64,000 bases of DNA. Origin: UBA1756 sp045222555 (GTDB lineage Bacteria > Bacteroidota > Bacteroidia > Bacteroidales > WCHB1-69). The position numbers and the translations under genes were made by a program. Positions 9,399 to 19,129 of the stretch are shown here, in pieces. Position 1 is the stretch's first letter, and each line of letters begins with the position of its first letter. The DNA lies in NCBI GenBank assembly GCA_045222555.1, contig JBGUYY010000072.1, forward strand, positions 1 through 64,000, given 5' to 3'. The notes under the pieces are model-generated. The model searched no databases. It was not told the DNA's origin and worked only from the letters and a program-made list of their open reading frames with translations.

Positions 9399-9980
9399 AT
9401 GAAAATAGATATCATCTTAGCAGGTGTCGGCGGACAGGGAATCCTCTCCATCGCCTCCACCATCGGCGTAGCAGCCGTAAAGAAAGGTTTGTACCTGAAA
9501 CAGGCCGAGGTACACGGCATGAGCCAGCGCGGCGGTGACGTGCAGTCGCATTTCCGCTTGGCCGACCACGAAATCGCTTCCGACCTTATCCCCATGGGCA
9601 AGGCCGACATGATCATCGCTGTTGAGCCGATGGAGTCGCTCCGCTACCTCCCTTGGCTGGCTGAAGGCGGCTGGGTCATCACCAACGACCAGCCCTTCAT
9701 CAACATCCCCAACTATCCCGAAGAGGCCGCTCTGAAGGCTGAACTCGACAAGCTGCCCAACAAGGTGGTCATCAACGCCGACCAGATCGCGAAGGACCTC
9801 GGCAGCGCACGTTCCGCCAACATGGTCATCCTCGGCGCCGCCGCTCCGTTCCTCAAGATGGAGTACAGCGAGATTGAGGACGCCGTGCGCACCATCTTCT
9901 CCCGCAAGGGCGATGCCGTCGTCAACACCAACCTCGCCTGCCTCAAAGCCGGCTACGAATTTGCACAGAAAAACAAATAA
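9399..9980 (+). CDS. iorB: indolepyruvate ferredoxin oxidoreductase, beta subunit
   Basis: Gamma-type subunit of the 2-oxoacid:ferredoxin oxidoreductase family, 193 residues, the partner of IorA. It begins MKIDIILAGVGGQGILSIAS, the nucleotide/CoA-associated GVGGQG motif of the family, and contains EVHGMSQRGGDVQSHFR, a near-invariant stretch in IorB. It sits immediately downstream of iorA on the same strand, so the heterodimer is encoded together. clpC follows after 22 bases and may be co-transcribed. Confidence 0.93.
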   Translation: MKIDIILAGVGGQGILSIASTIGVAAVKKGLYLKQAEVHGMSQRGGDVQSHFRLADHEIASDLIPMGKADMIIAVEPMESLRYLPWLAEGGWVITNDQPFINIPNYPEEAALKAELDKLPNKVVINADQIAKDLGSARSANMVILGAAAPFLKMEYSEIEDAVRTIFSRKGDAVVNTNLACLKAGYEFAQKNK

Positions 9981-10002
9981 CACTACAGCCACGTCCTAAT
10001 CT

Positions 10003-12543
10003 ATGGCCAATTATTCTGAAGAAATGACAAAGGTACTGGAGAGCGCCGCACAGGTGGCCCGCCAGTACCAATTTAACCACATCGGCTGCGAACATATCTT
10101 CTACGCCATCCTGAAGTACCCCGACGACACGCTGAGCAAACAGCTGCTCGCCGACTTCGGCTTCAGCATAGAGAAGGCATGTTTCGACTTGGAGAGCATG
10201 TTTGTTGAAAATGTAGATGAAAGCGACGGACAGAGTCCAGAAACGCTGACCTACAACACACAGACACAGAACTTGTTGCGATCGGCAGAACTGCATACCC
10301 GCTCGCTGCTCTCCCCCCTGATGGAGCCGCAGTTCTTCATCTTGGCCATCCTCAAGTCGGGGCCGGCCGCCAATGTTGTCCGGAACATTCTCAACAACTA
10401 CGGCATCACCTACAACGCCTTCCTTGCCAAGCTGCGCAAGGACGACGGTCTCGGCAGCAAGCTGCGTGGCAGCGGTCCGCGCTACTCCACCCCCGACGGG
10501 GAAGACGAGGATGAGGACAGCCGCTACACCCAGCGGAAGGACAAGGGGAAAGGCACGCCGCTGCTCGACAACTTCGGCAAAGACCTGACCCAGTACGCCC
10601 GCGAGGGCAAACTTGACCCGATTGTGGGGCGCGAGAAGGAGCTGGAACGTATTGCCCAGATTCTCAGCCGCCGCAAAAAGAACAACCCCGTGCTCATCGG
10701 GGAACCGGGCGTGGGCAAGTCGGCCCTCGCCGAAGGCCTCGCCATCCGCATCAACGAGGGCCGCGTGTCGCGTACGCTGCTCAACAAGCGCATCATCGCC
10801 CTCGACATGACCTCGCTGGTGGCGGGCACCAAGTACCGCGGACAGTTCGAGGAACGCATGCAGACCATCATCAACGAATTGGAGAAAAATCCGAACATCA
10901 TCCTCTTCATCGACGAGCTGCATACCATGGTGGGCGCTGGCGGCGCACCGGGAAGCCTCGATGCATCCAACATGTTCAAGCCCGCCCTCGCCAGAGGGGA
11001 GGTGCAGTGCATCGGCGCCACTACGCTCGATGAGTACCGCCAGTATATCGAGAAGGACGGTGCTCTGGAACGCCGCTTCCAGAAGATTCTGCTCGAGCCT
11101 ACCACACCGGAAGAGACCATCGAAATTCTCAACAACATCAAAGGAAAATATGAGGAGCACCATGGCGTGAGCTATACCGACGAGGCTATCAAGGCCTGCG
11201 TGCAGCTCACCACCCGCTACGTCACCGACCGCTGTCTGCCCGACAAGGCCATCGACGCGCTCGACGAGGCCGGCGCCCGTGTGCATATCATGAACGTGCA
11301 TGTGCCGCCAGTCTTCCTTGACACCGAGAAGAAAATTGCTGAGCTGGAAGCCTTGAAAGAGCAGGCCAAGAAGGAGAAACGCTATGTGGAGGCCGGTCAG
11401 TACCGCGACCAGCTGAAGGCGTTGCAGGAGGAGATGCAGGCCATGCGCCGCAGCTGGGAGTCGGAAACCGAAGAGCTTCGCTATGAGGTGAACGGCGAGA
11501 ATGTGGCGGAGGTGGTGGCTATGATGACCGGCGTGCCCGTACAGCGTATCGCCAAGAGCGAGAGCGAGAAACTGCTCCGCATGGCCGACGAGCTGCAAGG
11601 CAGCGTCATCGGTCAGGATGATGCCATCGTGAAGATTGCCAAGGCCATCCGCCGCAACCGTGCAGGTCTTAAAGACCCCAACAAGCCCATCGGCACGTTC
11701 ATCTTCCTCGGTCCTACCGGCGTCGGCAAGACCTATCTCGCCAAAGTACTAGCCTCGTATCTTTTCGACTCGCCCGACGCGATGGTCCGTATCGACATGA
11801 GCGAGTATATGGAGAAACATACCATCTCGCGCCTCATCGGTGCGCCTCCTGGCTATGTGGGCTACGAAGAGGGCGGACAGCTCACCGAGAAGGTGCGCCG
11901 CAAACCCTACTCCATCGTCCTGCTCGACGAGGTGGAGAAGGCCCACCGGGATGTGTATAACGTGATGCTGCAAGTGTTCGACGACGGCATGCTCACCGAC
12001 GGCATGGGACGTAAAGTCGATTTCAAGAACACCATCATCATCATGACCTCCAATGTGGGGTCGCGCGAACTCAAGGACTTCGGACAGAACCTCGGCTTCA
12101 ACACCACTGCCACCCAGGCCGGCAAGGACAAGAAAGCCCAGAAGATTCTCGAAGGGGCCCTCAAAGCACAGTTCCCGCCCGAATTTCTCAACCGTATCGA
12201 CGATATCATCTTCTTCAACAGTCTGCAAGAAGAGGATATTAAGAAGATTATCAAGCTGGAGCTCAAAAAACTGCTGGAGCGTGTCGGCATGATGGGACTG
12301 AATGTCACCATTACCGACAAAGCCACCGAATTCCTCGCCAAGGAGGGCTGGGATTCCAACTATGGCGCCCGTCCGCTGAAACGCGCCATCCAGAAGCATG
12401 TGGAAGACATCCTCGCCGAAGAGATTCTGCAGAACGAAGGTCTGGAGGCCGCCACCCTCATCGTGGATTACGACGACCTTTCGGAAGACCTTGTGGTGAA
12501 GAAATCTGAAATGATGATTGAGGAGAAAACTCCGGAAGAATAA
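10003..12543 (+). CDS. clpC: ATP-dependent Clp protease ATP-binding subunit ClpC
   Basis: AAA+ unfoldase of 846 residues that feeds substrates to the ClpP protease. Order: N-terminal Clp repeats (about 1-145), a charged linker, AAA1 with GEPGVGKS near residue 232 and FIDELHTMVGAGG, a short middle domain with a UVR-like stretch (YVEAGQYRDQLKALQEEM), and AAA2 with GPTGVGKT near 569 and LLDEVEKAH. The short middle domain separates it from ClpB. A LGFN tripeptide-type loop after the second AAA core is where ClpP-binding partners carry their loop. It begins 22 bases after iorB. Confidence 0.93.
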   Translation: MANYSEEMTKVLESAAQVARQYQFNHIGCEHIFYAILKYPDDTLSKQLLADFGFSIEKACFDLESMFVENVDESDGQSPETLTYNTQTQNLLRSAELHTRSLLSPLMEPQFFILAILKSGPAANVVRNILNNYGITYNAFLAKLRKDDGLGSKLRGSGPRYSTPDGEDEDEDSRYTQRKDKGKGTPLLDNFGKDLTQYAREGKLDPIVGREKELERIAQILSRRKKNNPVLIGEPGVGKSALAEGLAIRINEGRVSRTLLNKRIIALDMTSLVAGTKYRGQFEERMQTIINELEKNPNIILFIDELHTMVGAGGAPGSLDASNMFKPALARGEVQCIGATTLDEYRQYIEKDGALERRFQKILLEPTTPEETIEILNNIKGKYEEHHGVSYTDEAIKACVQLTTRYVTDRCLPDKAIDALDEAGARVHIMNVHVPPVFLDTEKKIAELEALKEQAKKEKRYVEAGQYRDQLKALQEEMQAMRRSWESETEELRYEVNGENVAEVVAMMTGVPVQRIAKSESEKLLRMADELQGSVIGQDDAIVKIAKAIRRNRAGLKDPNKPIGTFIFLGPTGVGKTYLAKVLASYLFDSPDAMVRIDMSEYMEKHTISRLIGAPPGYVGYEEGGQLTEKVRRKPYSIVLLDEVEKAHRDVYNVMLQVFDDGMLTDGMGRKVDFKNTIIIMTSNVGSRELKDFGQNLGFNTTATQAGKDKKAQKILEGALKAQFPPEFLNRIDDIIFFNSLQEEDIKKIIKLELKKLLERVGMMGLNVTITDKATEFLAKEGWDSNYGARPLKRAIQKHVEDILAEEILQNEGLEAATLIVDYDDLSEDLVVKKSEMMIEEKTPEE

Positions 12544-12583
12544 CCCGCCCGCCTTCGTCAAAACCTCTGCAGTAATTTGGAAG

Positions 12584-14650
12584 ATGATAAAAAAATATTC
12601 TCTTTTCTGGTTCACCTTCCTGCTCGTCGCCACCAGCTGGGGACAAGTTGCCCACTTGGTGTTTAACGGCCAGTCGCTGCAGCCCTACGCGGGACAAACT
12701 GTCGTGTTCGACCAAACCCTTCATGTGGTAGGCCGCTACTATACCGATAGTTATTCCTACCTGTATCTTTCTTACGAGCGGCTGCGGCAGCCGGAAGAGT
12801 GCGCTGTGCAGGGCACGGCAGCATACGACTCGATAGCTGCAAGCCACGCGACCGCCGTCATCAGCGCCCGCTGCTACAACCTTGACGTGAGTACGGTGCG
12901 GCTCGGTGCTACCCTTGAACAGCTGCAGGCTGCGGTGCTGAGTACAGGAGAGCGCAACATCCGCATCGACGGGCCGCAAAGTTTTGACAATAACGAGCGG
13001 CCAACGCAACGTCCCGACGTGGGCAACGCGCGAATCATCATCTGCGAAAGCAACCTCGAATACTACTGTCCCGTGTGGGAAGACACCTACGGGGCGGGAA
13101 GCGACGAGGAGTTTGAACGGCAGCACCTGAAAACGGTGAAGGCGCTGGCCAATATCGGCGCTGACCTCTATGCACTGGAGGAGCTGCAGCAGGGGAGGGA
13201 AGCCCTCAACAGGTTGGTGGAGGGGCTGAACGCCCGTACCGCCCCGGGACGCTATGCCGCCGTGGAGGATTTCGACAGCGTGACCAGCACCTATATCAAG
13301 ACCGGTTTTGTGTACCGCACCGACAAGCTCCGCCCCGTGCTGCATTTGGGTCATCCGTACCACCCGAGCGGTTCGAGTTTCACGATGCAGGCAGGCGACT
13401 ACAAACGCGAGCTGGTGCAATGCTTCGAGGAACTGGCCACGGGCGAGCGGTTCGTGGTGTGCGCCAACCATTTCAAGTCGAAGTCGGGCGGCGACAGCAC
13501 CAACAATTACTACAATGAAACCCGTGTGTCGGAGGCGCAGTACCTCCTCGATTTTTTGGAAACGGAACAGAGTAACAACTACTACGGCGATGCCGATGTG
13601 CTGATTTTAGGCGACCTGAACTGCGGCACGAGGGAGGATCCAGTACGCCTGATAGAAGATTATGGTTATGAAAATGTGGTGAGCATTTATTCACCAGAGG
13701 GTTATAGCTACACTTTCAACGATGAGGTGGAGTACCTCGACCATGTTTTGGCATCGCCTAGTATGGTTGCACAGATTACAGGCGTGGCTCCCTATCATAT
13801 CAACGCCGACGAACCCTATCAGCTGCATTACAACTATGGTGAAGATACTACCATGTACCGCTACTCCGACCATGATCCCATCATCATCGGGGTGGCTTTG
13901 GATTCGCAGCCGGAACCGAGTGCCGATACGCTGCACTACTTCGAGAGTTTCGCCCAGTCGATGGGCTGTTTCGAGCCGGTGAATGTGGTGGGCGGTGCTT
14001 ACTGGTACGGTTATCCCAACTACGACTGCGCCTATATGAGCGCCTACAACTCAGGGGCTAACACCGACTGGTTGGTCAGTCCCACTTTCGACCTCACCAA
14101 TATGCACTCGGCTACATTTACCTTCACTCATACATTGGGTTATGGTACCCTTACCACATGGCCCTATTTTTGCAAATTATTGATCTCCAAAGATTATAAT
14201 GGAGATTTGGCCGCCGCTACGTGGGCACAGCTGTCCATCCCCCATTGGCCTTCCAGCAACTGGAACTGGCAGACCAACACCATTACCATCCCCGCAGGTT
14301 ACCTCGGACAGCCTGCCGTTACACTGGCTTTTCTCTATGAGTCACTGAACGATAACAATGTCCCCACATGGGAAATCAAGAACGTCAGTTTCAATGCCGG
14401 ACAAACTTCCGCTGCCATCAAGGAGAACGCTGGTGAAAGTGAAGCGCCTTTCAGCGTCAGAATAGAGAATGGGAAATTGTTGATTGACAATGTGGGGCCG
14501 TATGAGACCGTGATATGTGACATTGCGGGAAGGGTTCTGGAAAGACGTGTGGGAACTCCGCAAATCGCTATTCCGCTTCCGTCATCGGGTACCTATATTA
14601 TTAGTAGTGGAGGATATTCAAAAAAAATAGTCATTACAAATTTACATTAA
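12584..14650 (+). CDS. secreted endonuclease/exonuclease/phosphatase-family protein with T9SS sorting domain
   Basis: A 688-residue T9SS cargo. The start at 12584 gives a signal peptide (MIKKYSLFWFTFLLVATSWG); an upstream in-frame start at 12518 would overlap clpC and bury it. An endonuclease/exonuclease/phosphatase fold occupies about residues 145-440, with NLEYYCP, ALEELQQG (metal-binding Glu), CANHFKSKSGG, LGDLNC and YRYSDHDPI, so the catalytic Asn, Glu and His set looks intact. A choice-of-anchor J-like domain follows (FESFAQSMGCFEP to about 610), then a C-terminal sorting domain ending SGTYIISSGGYSKKIVITNL. It is probably an extracellular or surface nuclease or phosphodiesterase; the substrate is unknown. 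Confidence 0.85.
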   Translation: MIKKYSLFWFTFLLVATSWGQVAHLVFNGQSLQPYAGQTVVFDQTLHVVGRYYTDSYSYLYLSYERLRQPEECAVQGTAAYDSIAASHATAVISARCYNLDVSTVRLGATLEQLQAAVLSTGERNIRIDGPQSFDNNERPTQRPDVGNARIIICESNLEYYCPVWEDTYGAGSDEEFERQHLKTVKALANIGADLYALEELQQGREALNRLVEGLNARTAPGRYAAVEDFDSVTSTYIKTGFVYRTDKLRPVLHLGHPYHPSGSSFTMQAGDYKRELVQCFEELATGERFVVCANHFKSKSGGDSTNNYYNETRVSEAQYLLDFLETEQSNNYYGDADVLILGDLNCGTREDPVRLIEDYGYENVVSIYSPEGYSYTFNDEVEYLDHVLASPSMVAQITGVAPYHINADEPYQLHYNYGEDTTMYRYSDHDPIIIGVALDSQPEPSADTLHYFESFAQSMGCFEPVNVVGGAYWYGYPNYDCAYMSAYNSGANTDWLVSPTFDLTNMHSATFTFTHTLGYGTLTTWPYFCKLLISKDYNGDLAAATWAQLSIPHWPSSNWNWQTNTITIPAGYLGQPAVTLAFLYESLNDNNVPTWEIKNVSFNAGQTSAAIKENAGESEAPFSVRIENGKLLIDNVGPYETVICDIAGRVLERRVGTPQIAIPLPSSGTYIISSGGYSKKIVITNLH

Positions 14651-14659
14651 ATATAGATT

Positions 14660-14902
14660 ATGAACAGAGAAGAAATTATTCGCGTAGTCAATGAATTTTT
14701 AACTGAAGAATTGGAAATCGATGCAGCCTTGCTGAAAGATGAGGCTTTGTTGAAAGAAGATCTGAAGATTGACAGTCTGGACTTTGTAGACATTTCTGTC
14801 ATTGTGGAGCGTCATTTCAAAATCAAGATCAAGCCCGAGGAGATGAAGGATGTGAAGACGCTGGTGCAGTTCTATGATTATGTAGAAGGCAAGCTGCAGT
14901 AA
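14660..14902 (+). CDS. acyl carrier protein
   Basis: An 80-residue acidic acyl carrier protein. The phosphopantetheine attachment serine lies in KIDSLDFVDISVIVE, matching the DSL motif. It is unlikely to be the housekeeping fatty-acid ACP, because its partner here is an acyltransferase whose start codon overlaps its stop (ATG at 14902). The pair may make a specialised acyl product or modify lipid, as in aryl-polyene or ornithine-lipid type clusters, but no other such genes are present. Confidence 0.88.
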   Translation: MNREEIIRVVNEFLTEELEIDAALLKDEALLKEDLKIDSLDFVDISVIVERHFKIKIKPEEMKDVKTLVQFYDYVEGKLQ

Positions 14903-15828
14903 TGGCAGAGGATTCCTCACAGAACGACCGTCAGTGGAGCGGTAAGACTGGGGGAGGGAACTTCGGACAGCGTTTTCTTTTTGCTTTTTTGAAGAAGGTG
15001 AAAGTGAAATGGCTGTACCCTGTTCTCTATCCGGTGGTGCCTTTTTATTGCATGGTCAACCACGAAGCCTTTGGCAATATTCTGTGGTATTTCCGGAATA
15101 TTCATGGCTTTTCGCGGTGGAAGTCCTTTTGGATGGCCATCCACAACCATTTTGTCTTTGGCAAGGCGGTGTTGGATCGTTTTGCGATTTTGTCGGGTAA
15201 TGGTAGTCAGTTCCGTGTGGAGGTGGAGAACAGGGAGGTGTTCGAGCAGCTGCTGGAGCAGCCCGGCGGGTTCATCGTGGCCGGCTCGCACGTCGGCAAC
15301 CTCGAACTGATAGGCCACTTTTTCAACCAGAACAGCAAGCCCCTCAACGTGGTGATTTTCGGCGGGGAGGGCAAGGATTTGAGTGCGAAACGAAGCCAGT
15401 CGTTCAGCAAGCACAACATCAACGACATTCCCGTTTCCGACAATCTGGACCACATCTTCCAGATCAAGACGGCGTTGGACCGCGGGGAGGTGGTGGTGCT
15501 GATTTGCGACCGCATCTTTGGTAGTTCCAAAACGCTGGAAGTCGACTTTTTCGGACGTCCGGCAAAATTCCCATTGGGAAGTTTCCTGCTTGCGGCCCAG
15601 ATGCAGGTGCCCGTGGTGCAGCTGTCGGCGGCCAAGAAACGGCGTGCGCTCTATCTGGGCTATGTCAATATCCTGCCCCAGCCCGATGACAGCATGAACC
15701 TCCGTGCCCGCAGCAAATTTATCGCCGAACAGTACGCGCACACACTCGAGAGTGTGCTCCGCAAACATCCCGAACAGTGGTTCAACTTCTTCGACTTCTG
15801 GGGCTGGCGCAACAGCACAACGAAATAG
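14902..15828 (+). CDS. LpxL/HtrB-type lysophospholipid or lipid A acyltransferase
   Basis: Membrane-associated acyltransferase of 308 residues. The family's HxxxxE catalytic motif is seen in AGSHVGNLELIGHF, followed by a VVVLICDRIFGS block and a PxGS-like stretch (KFPLGSFLLAA). It overlaps the ACP gene by one base (stop-start overlap), so translational coupling and use of that ACP as acyl donor are likely (inference). It resembles proteins annotated as lipid A biosynthesis acyltransferase in Bacteroidetes, but the acceptor cannot be determined. Confidence 0.87.
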   Translation: MAEDSSQNDRQWSGKTGGGNFGQRFLFAFLKKVKVKWLYPVLYPVVPFYCMVNHEAFGNILWYFRNIHGFSRWKSFWMAIHNHFVFGKAVLDRFAILSGNGSQFRVEVENREVFEQLLEQPGGFIVAGSHVGNLELIGHFFNQNSKPLNVVIFGGEGKDLSAKRSQSFSKHNINDIPVSDNLDHIFQIKTALDRGEVVVLICDRIFGSSKTLEVDFFGRPAKFPLGSFLLAAQMQVPVVQLSAAKKRRALYLGYVNILPQPDDSMNLRARSKFIAEQYAHTLESVLRKHPEQWFNFFDFWGWRNSTTK

Positions 15829-15837
15829 TTAGCTCGT

Positions 15838-15858
15838 GTGTCGGAGACACGCGACTAA
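15838..15858. repeat. palindromic repeat, family 3, single copy in inverted orientation
   Basis: The reverse complement matches the start of the segments at 38772 and 39738 (arms GTGTC / GACAC with TCCG-type centre, plus TTAGTCGC). It lies just downstream of the acyltransferase stop. Confidence 0.7.
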
Positions 15859-15960
15859 TTGACCTGACCTTGCCGCAGGCACCGCGGATTGGAAAAACAA
15901 AAGCAAGAAGCACAAAGCACCCGGCAAGAATGTTAGTCCAATTGTTAGTCCGTCAAAAAA

Positions 15961-15990
15961 AAGCACTTACAAAATTCTTTGTAAGTGCTT
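15961..15990. terminator. bidirectional hairpin terminator
   Basis: Arms AAGCACTTACAAA and TTTGTAAGTGCTT form a long stem with A-tracts on the left and a T-tract on the right. It can end both the plus-strand acyltransferase operon and the minus-strand tRNA-Asn transcript. Confidence 0.8.
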
Positions 15991-16002
15991 GATTTTTTGG
16001 TG

Positions 16003-16076
16003 CGCTCCCTCTAGGACTTGAACCTAGGACCCTCTGATTAACAGTCAGATGCTCTAACCAACTGAGCTAAGGAAGC
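16003..16076 (-). tRNA. tRNA-Asn (anticodon GTT)
   Basis: The reverse complement folds with acceptor GCTTCCT/AGGGAGC, D arm TAGCTCAGTTGGTTAGAGC, anticodon loop CTGTTAA (GTT) and T arm CTAGG-TTCAAGT-CCTAG. It is 74 nt long and CCA is not fully encoded. Confidence 0.95.
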
Positions 16077-16206
16077 AGTGGTGTTTTGAGGATGCAAAAA
16101 TACAACTTTTTTGTTTTGTTGTGCATCTTTTTTGAAAAAATTTTTTCTACATCCTCAAAACATTACAATTTGTTATAAATGACTATTTTACGAATGGTGA
16201 TTTCGC

Positions 16207-19041
16207 TTATTTAGTCTTGTTTTTGAAGGCTTCAGGATACATATAGACCTTCAGATAGTTCTGAATATCGAAGTTTTTCTGCATGAAGGCTGCAATATCC
16301 TTCACCGTAATCTTGCTCAAGTTCTCTTTCACGGTGTTCATCTCGTTCAAATCATCGTTGTAGAGATATTGAGTGGCGATGTAGGAATGCCAGTAACGGT
16401 TGGTCTGCTGATCCTCTTCGGCATTGCGCAACATCTGCTCTTTCACCTTGTCGAGAGTGGCTTTCTTGGGACCCTTCTTGATGAAGTTCTGGAGGATCTT
16501 GATGACAGCGTCCGACAACTTGTCGGTGTTCTTCGAATCGCAGCTGAACAGCACCATGCACATCAGCTGGGAAGTGGGATATTTCTGTGCAGCCATCTGT
16601 ACCATAGGACTGTACACACCGCCCATCTTCTCGCGGATGGTCTCCAAAAGTTCGATGGAAAGAGCCTCGTTGATCACCTCGGTCATCAGTTCGTTCGGCT
16701 CGTTCCACTCCAAGTCGTTGATGAAGGCCAAACCTACCCAGCTGGCGGCATCCTCTTCACCAAAGTAAATCTCCTTGCTCACTTGCTTCTTCTCGTGTTT
16801 GCTGAACACCTCCGGACGGAATTTCTCTCTGTCGCTGGTGGTGGGCATGGAGGCGAAGTAGGTCTCCATCATGTTCTCCAACTCTTTCTGGTCGAAAGCG
16901 CCAGTGAAGAAGAAGGTGAAGTCGGCAGGGTTGGCGAAACGCTCTTTGTAGAGATACATAGCACGGTCGTAATCCACCTTGCTGAGGAACTCCTCATCGT
17001 AGGTCAGCATGTTGATCATGTAGGGATCGTTGTAGATGCTGCCGATGAACGCGCCGATGAACTTGTACATGGGCTGCGACTGCATCATCTTGATCTGCTC
17101 GCGCGTCTCATCCATCACGAGCGTATAGGCGGCAGTGTCCTCACGCGGATGCGTGAAGAAAGCGTTGATATACTGGCAGAAAAGGTCGAGGTCTTTCGGA
17201 CTGGTGCTGCCGCTGAGGCCTTCGCTGATCACGGAAATGTTGGGGCTGAGACCGATTTTCTTGCCTTTCAGTTTTTTCTGCAAGGAGGCATAGTCCATCT
17301 CGTTGATACCGCCACGGTCTACCATTTCGGAGGCGAGGGCGAGGGAGGGGATGTCGCACTCATAGTACATGCTGTAACCGCCCTGGCTCGTTGCGGTGAA
17401 CAGGATTTCATCGTTCTTGAAGTCGGTCTGTTTGGCCACCACCTTAATGCCGTTGGAGAGGGTGTATTCGGTAGCGCCCACCTCGGGAAGTTCGCGCTGG
17501 CTTACGATGCTGCCTTTCTTAAGGGTTTCTTTCTCAATGATTTCCTGCTCTTTGTAGTTGTCCACGTAGGGTTCCACATTGGCAAGAGATTTGTCTTTGA
17601 TGATGGCGATCATCTCGGCTTCCGTGGGTACTTTCACGCCCTCTTTTTCGGGAGCCATCACCACGGCCACAAAGTTCTCGTCCACAATCCATTTCTTGGC
17701 AAGGGCGTTCACCTCCTCCAAGGTGATGCCTTCAAGGTATTTCTTGGCGTAAGCGAGTTCGCGCTTGGCACCCGGGATGGGTTCTTGATGCAAGTAGTTG
17801 TCCACATACTCGCCGGCGAAACGGGCCGATTCGGTCTTGTCAACCTCCTTCACGGCACGCTCGTAACGCTCCATCAGCGCCTCTTTGGCACGCTGCAACT
17901 CGGTCTCCAAGAAACCATATTTCAGCACGCGGTAGTCCTCGCGAAGCAACATCTCAGCAGTCTCTTTGATGCGATTCTCTTTGGCCATACCCACCAGTGT
18001 GTAGGCATCCATTTCGCCGATGAAGTGGCCGTATCCCACCGAGCTACCCACAGCGGGACAGTTGGGGTTCTGCTGCAGTTCTTCTAAACGCGATTCAAAC
18101 ATCGAGTTGTACAACTCCTCGATCATGTGGTCGCGGTAGTCCTGTACGGTGGTCATGGGCTGATGTTTGAACTTGCGGATCATCATCACCTGGTTGCCAC
18201 CAGCCTCTTTGTCGGTGCAAACACATGCCAGAGGCTCCTTGTTGTCTTCAATCTTAGGATAAACCTTCGGACGGGCATTCTCTTTGGCCGGGATGGGGGA
18301 GAACTTGTCTTTAATCTGCTGCTCGATTTTGTCCACATCAATGTCGCCGACCACAATCACAGCCTGCAAATCCGGACGATACCAATCGTTGTAAAAACGA
18401 CGGATGACCTCCGGCTTGAAGCCCTGGATGATTTCAATCAGACCGATGGGCAGACGCTGAGCGTACAGCGAGTTGGTGAACACCACCGGGAACCATTTCT
18501 TCTGCATACGGTCGCTGGCGCCGTTGCCCATACGCCACTCCTCGGAAATCACACCGCGCTCGTCGTCAATCTCCTTCGGGTCGTAGAGCAGCCCGTGTGC
18601 CCAACCATACAATATATTAATACCGAAGTCGATGTGCTTCTGGTTGTCGGTCGGCATGGTGATCATGAAAACGGTCTCATCAAACGAAGTGTAGGCGTTG
18701 ATACCCACACCGAAGGTGACACCAATCTTCTGCAACTGGTCGATCATGTCGTTGTGCGGATAACCTTCGATACCGTTGAAGGCCATGTGCTCGGTGAAGT
18801 GAGCCAGACCCTGCTGGTCGTCATCCTCCTGACACGAACCAGCGTTCACGGCCAAACGGAACTCCACACGACCTTCGGGTTTTGCATTGTGACGGATGTA
18901 ATATGTCAATCCGTTGTCCAATTTTCCGATTCTTACGTTCGGATCGTTGCCGATTTTGGCATCCAATTTCTGCGCATTGCCGCTGGGCATAAAGCCAAAA
19001 CTAACCGCAATAATGGCAATAAAAAACAGAATTCTTTTCAT
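16207..19041 (-). CDS. M16 family zinc metallopeptidase (pitrilysin/insulinase type)
   Basis: Exported zinc protease of 944 residues with two M16 halves. A signal peptide (MKRILFFIAIIAVSFGFMPS, then GNAQ) suggests a periplasmic location. The inverted zinc motif HxxEH is seen as HFTEHMAF (His81, Glu84, His85), with the distal Glu in the DDERGVISEEWR region. The C-terminal half is the usual inactive M16 domain. It probably degrades oligopeptides in the envelope. A promoter (TACTTTTG on the minus strand) lies about 80 bases upstream. The gene is alone, between tRNA-Asn and tRNA-Phe. Confidence 0.93.
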   Translation of the reverse strand: MKRILFFIAIIAVSFGFMPSGNAQKLDAKIGNDPNVRIGKLDNGLTYYIRHNAKPEGRVEFRLAVNAGSCQEDDDQQGLAHFTEHMAFNGIEGYPHNDMIDQLQKIGVTFGVGINAYTSFDETVFMITMPTDNQKHIDFGINILYGWAHGLLYDPKEIDDERGVISEEWRMGNGASDRMQKKWFPVVFTNSLYAQRLPIGLIEIIQGFKPEVIRRFYNDWYRPDLQAVIVVGDIDVDKIEQQIKDKFSPIPAKENARPKVYPKIEDNKEPLACVCTDKEAGGNQVMMIRKFKHQPMTTVQDYRDHMIEELYNSMFESRLEELQQNPNCPAVGSSVGYGHFIGEMDAYTLVGMAKENRIKETAEMLLREDYRVLKYGFLETELQRAKEALMERYERAVKEVDKTESARFAGEYVDNYLHQEPIPGAKRELAYAKKYLEGITLEEVNALAKKWIVDENFVAVVMAPEKEGVKVPTEAEMIAIIKDKSLANVEPYVDNYKEQEIIEKETLKKGSIVSQRELPEVGATEYTLSNGIKVVAKQTDFKNDEILFTATSQGGYSMYYECDIPSLALASEMVDRGGINEMDYASLQKKLKGKKIGLSPNISVISEGLSGSTSPKDLDLFCQYINAFFTHPREDTAAYTLVMDETREQIKMMQSQPMYKFIGAFIGSIYNDPYMINMLTYDEEFLSKVDYDRAMYLYKERFANPADFTFFFTGAFDQKELENMMETYFASMPTTSDREKFRPEVFSKHEKKQVSKEIYFGEEDAASWVGLAFINDLEWNEPNELMTEVINEALSIELLETIREKMGGVYSPMVQMAAQKYPTSQLMCMVLFSCDSKNTDKLSDAVIKILQNFIKKGPKKATLDKVKEQMLRNAEEDQQTNRYWHSYIATQYLYNDDLNEMNTVKENLSKITVKDIAAFMQKNFDIQNYLKVYMYPEAFKNKTK

Positions 19042-19121
19042 ACTTTTTATGGATTGGTTATTAATAAATTATTGATTTTCAGTTATTTATATTAAAAATA
19101 AAAAATACTTTTCCACCAGTG

Positions 19122-19129
19122 CAAAAGTA
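19122..19129 (-). promoter_or_regulatory. -7 element of the M16 peptidase promoter
   Basis: On the minus strand this reads TACTTTTG, matching the Bacteroidetes -7 consensus, 80 bases before the start codon. Confidence 0.6.

Noticed and set aside
9943..11598. Long open frame on the minus strand (about 550 codons) inside clpC
   Set aside because: It lies antisense to the well-supported clpC gene, shows no domain, and is His/Gly/Val-rich as expected for the antisense of biased coding DNA.
14660..15828. Aryl-polyene or flexirubin biosynthesis cluster
   Set aside because: Only an ACP and an acyltransferase are present; ketosynthases, ammonia lyase and other cluster genes are absent nearby.
16369..18087. 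Long plus-strand frame inside the M16 peptidase gene
   Set aside because: It is antisense to a clear M16 protein with an intact HxxEH motif and has no recognisable domain.
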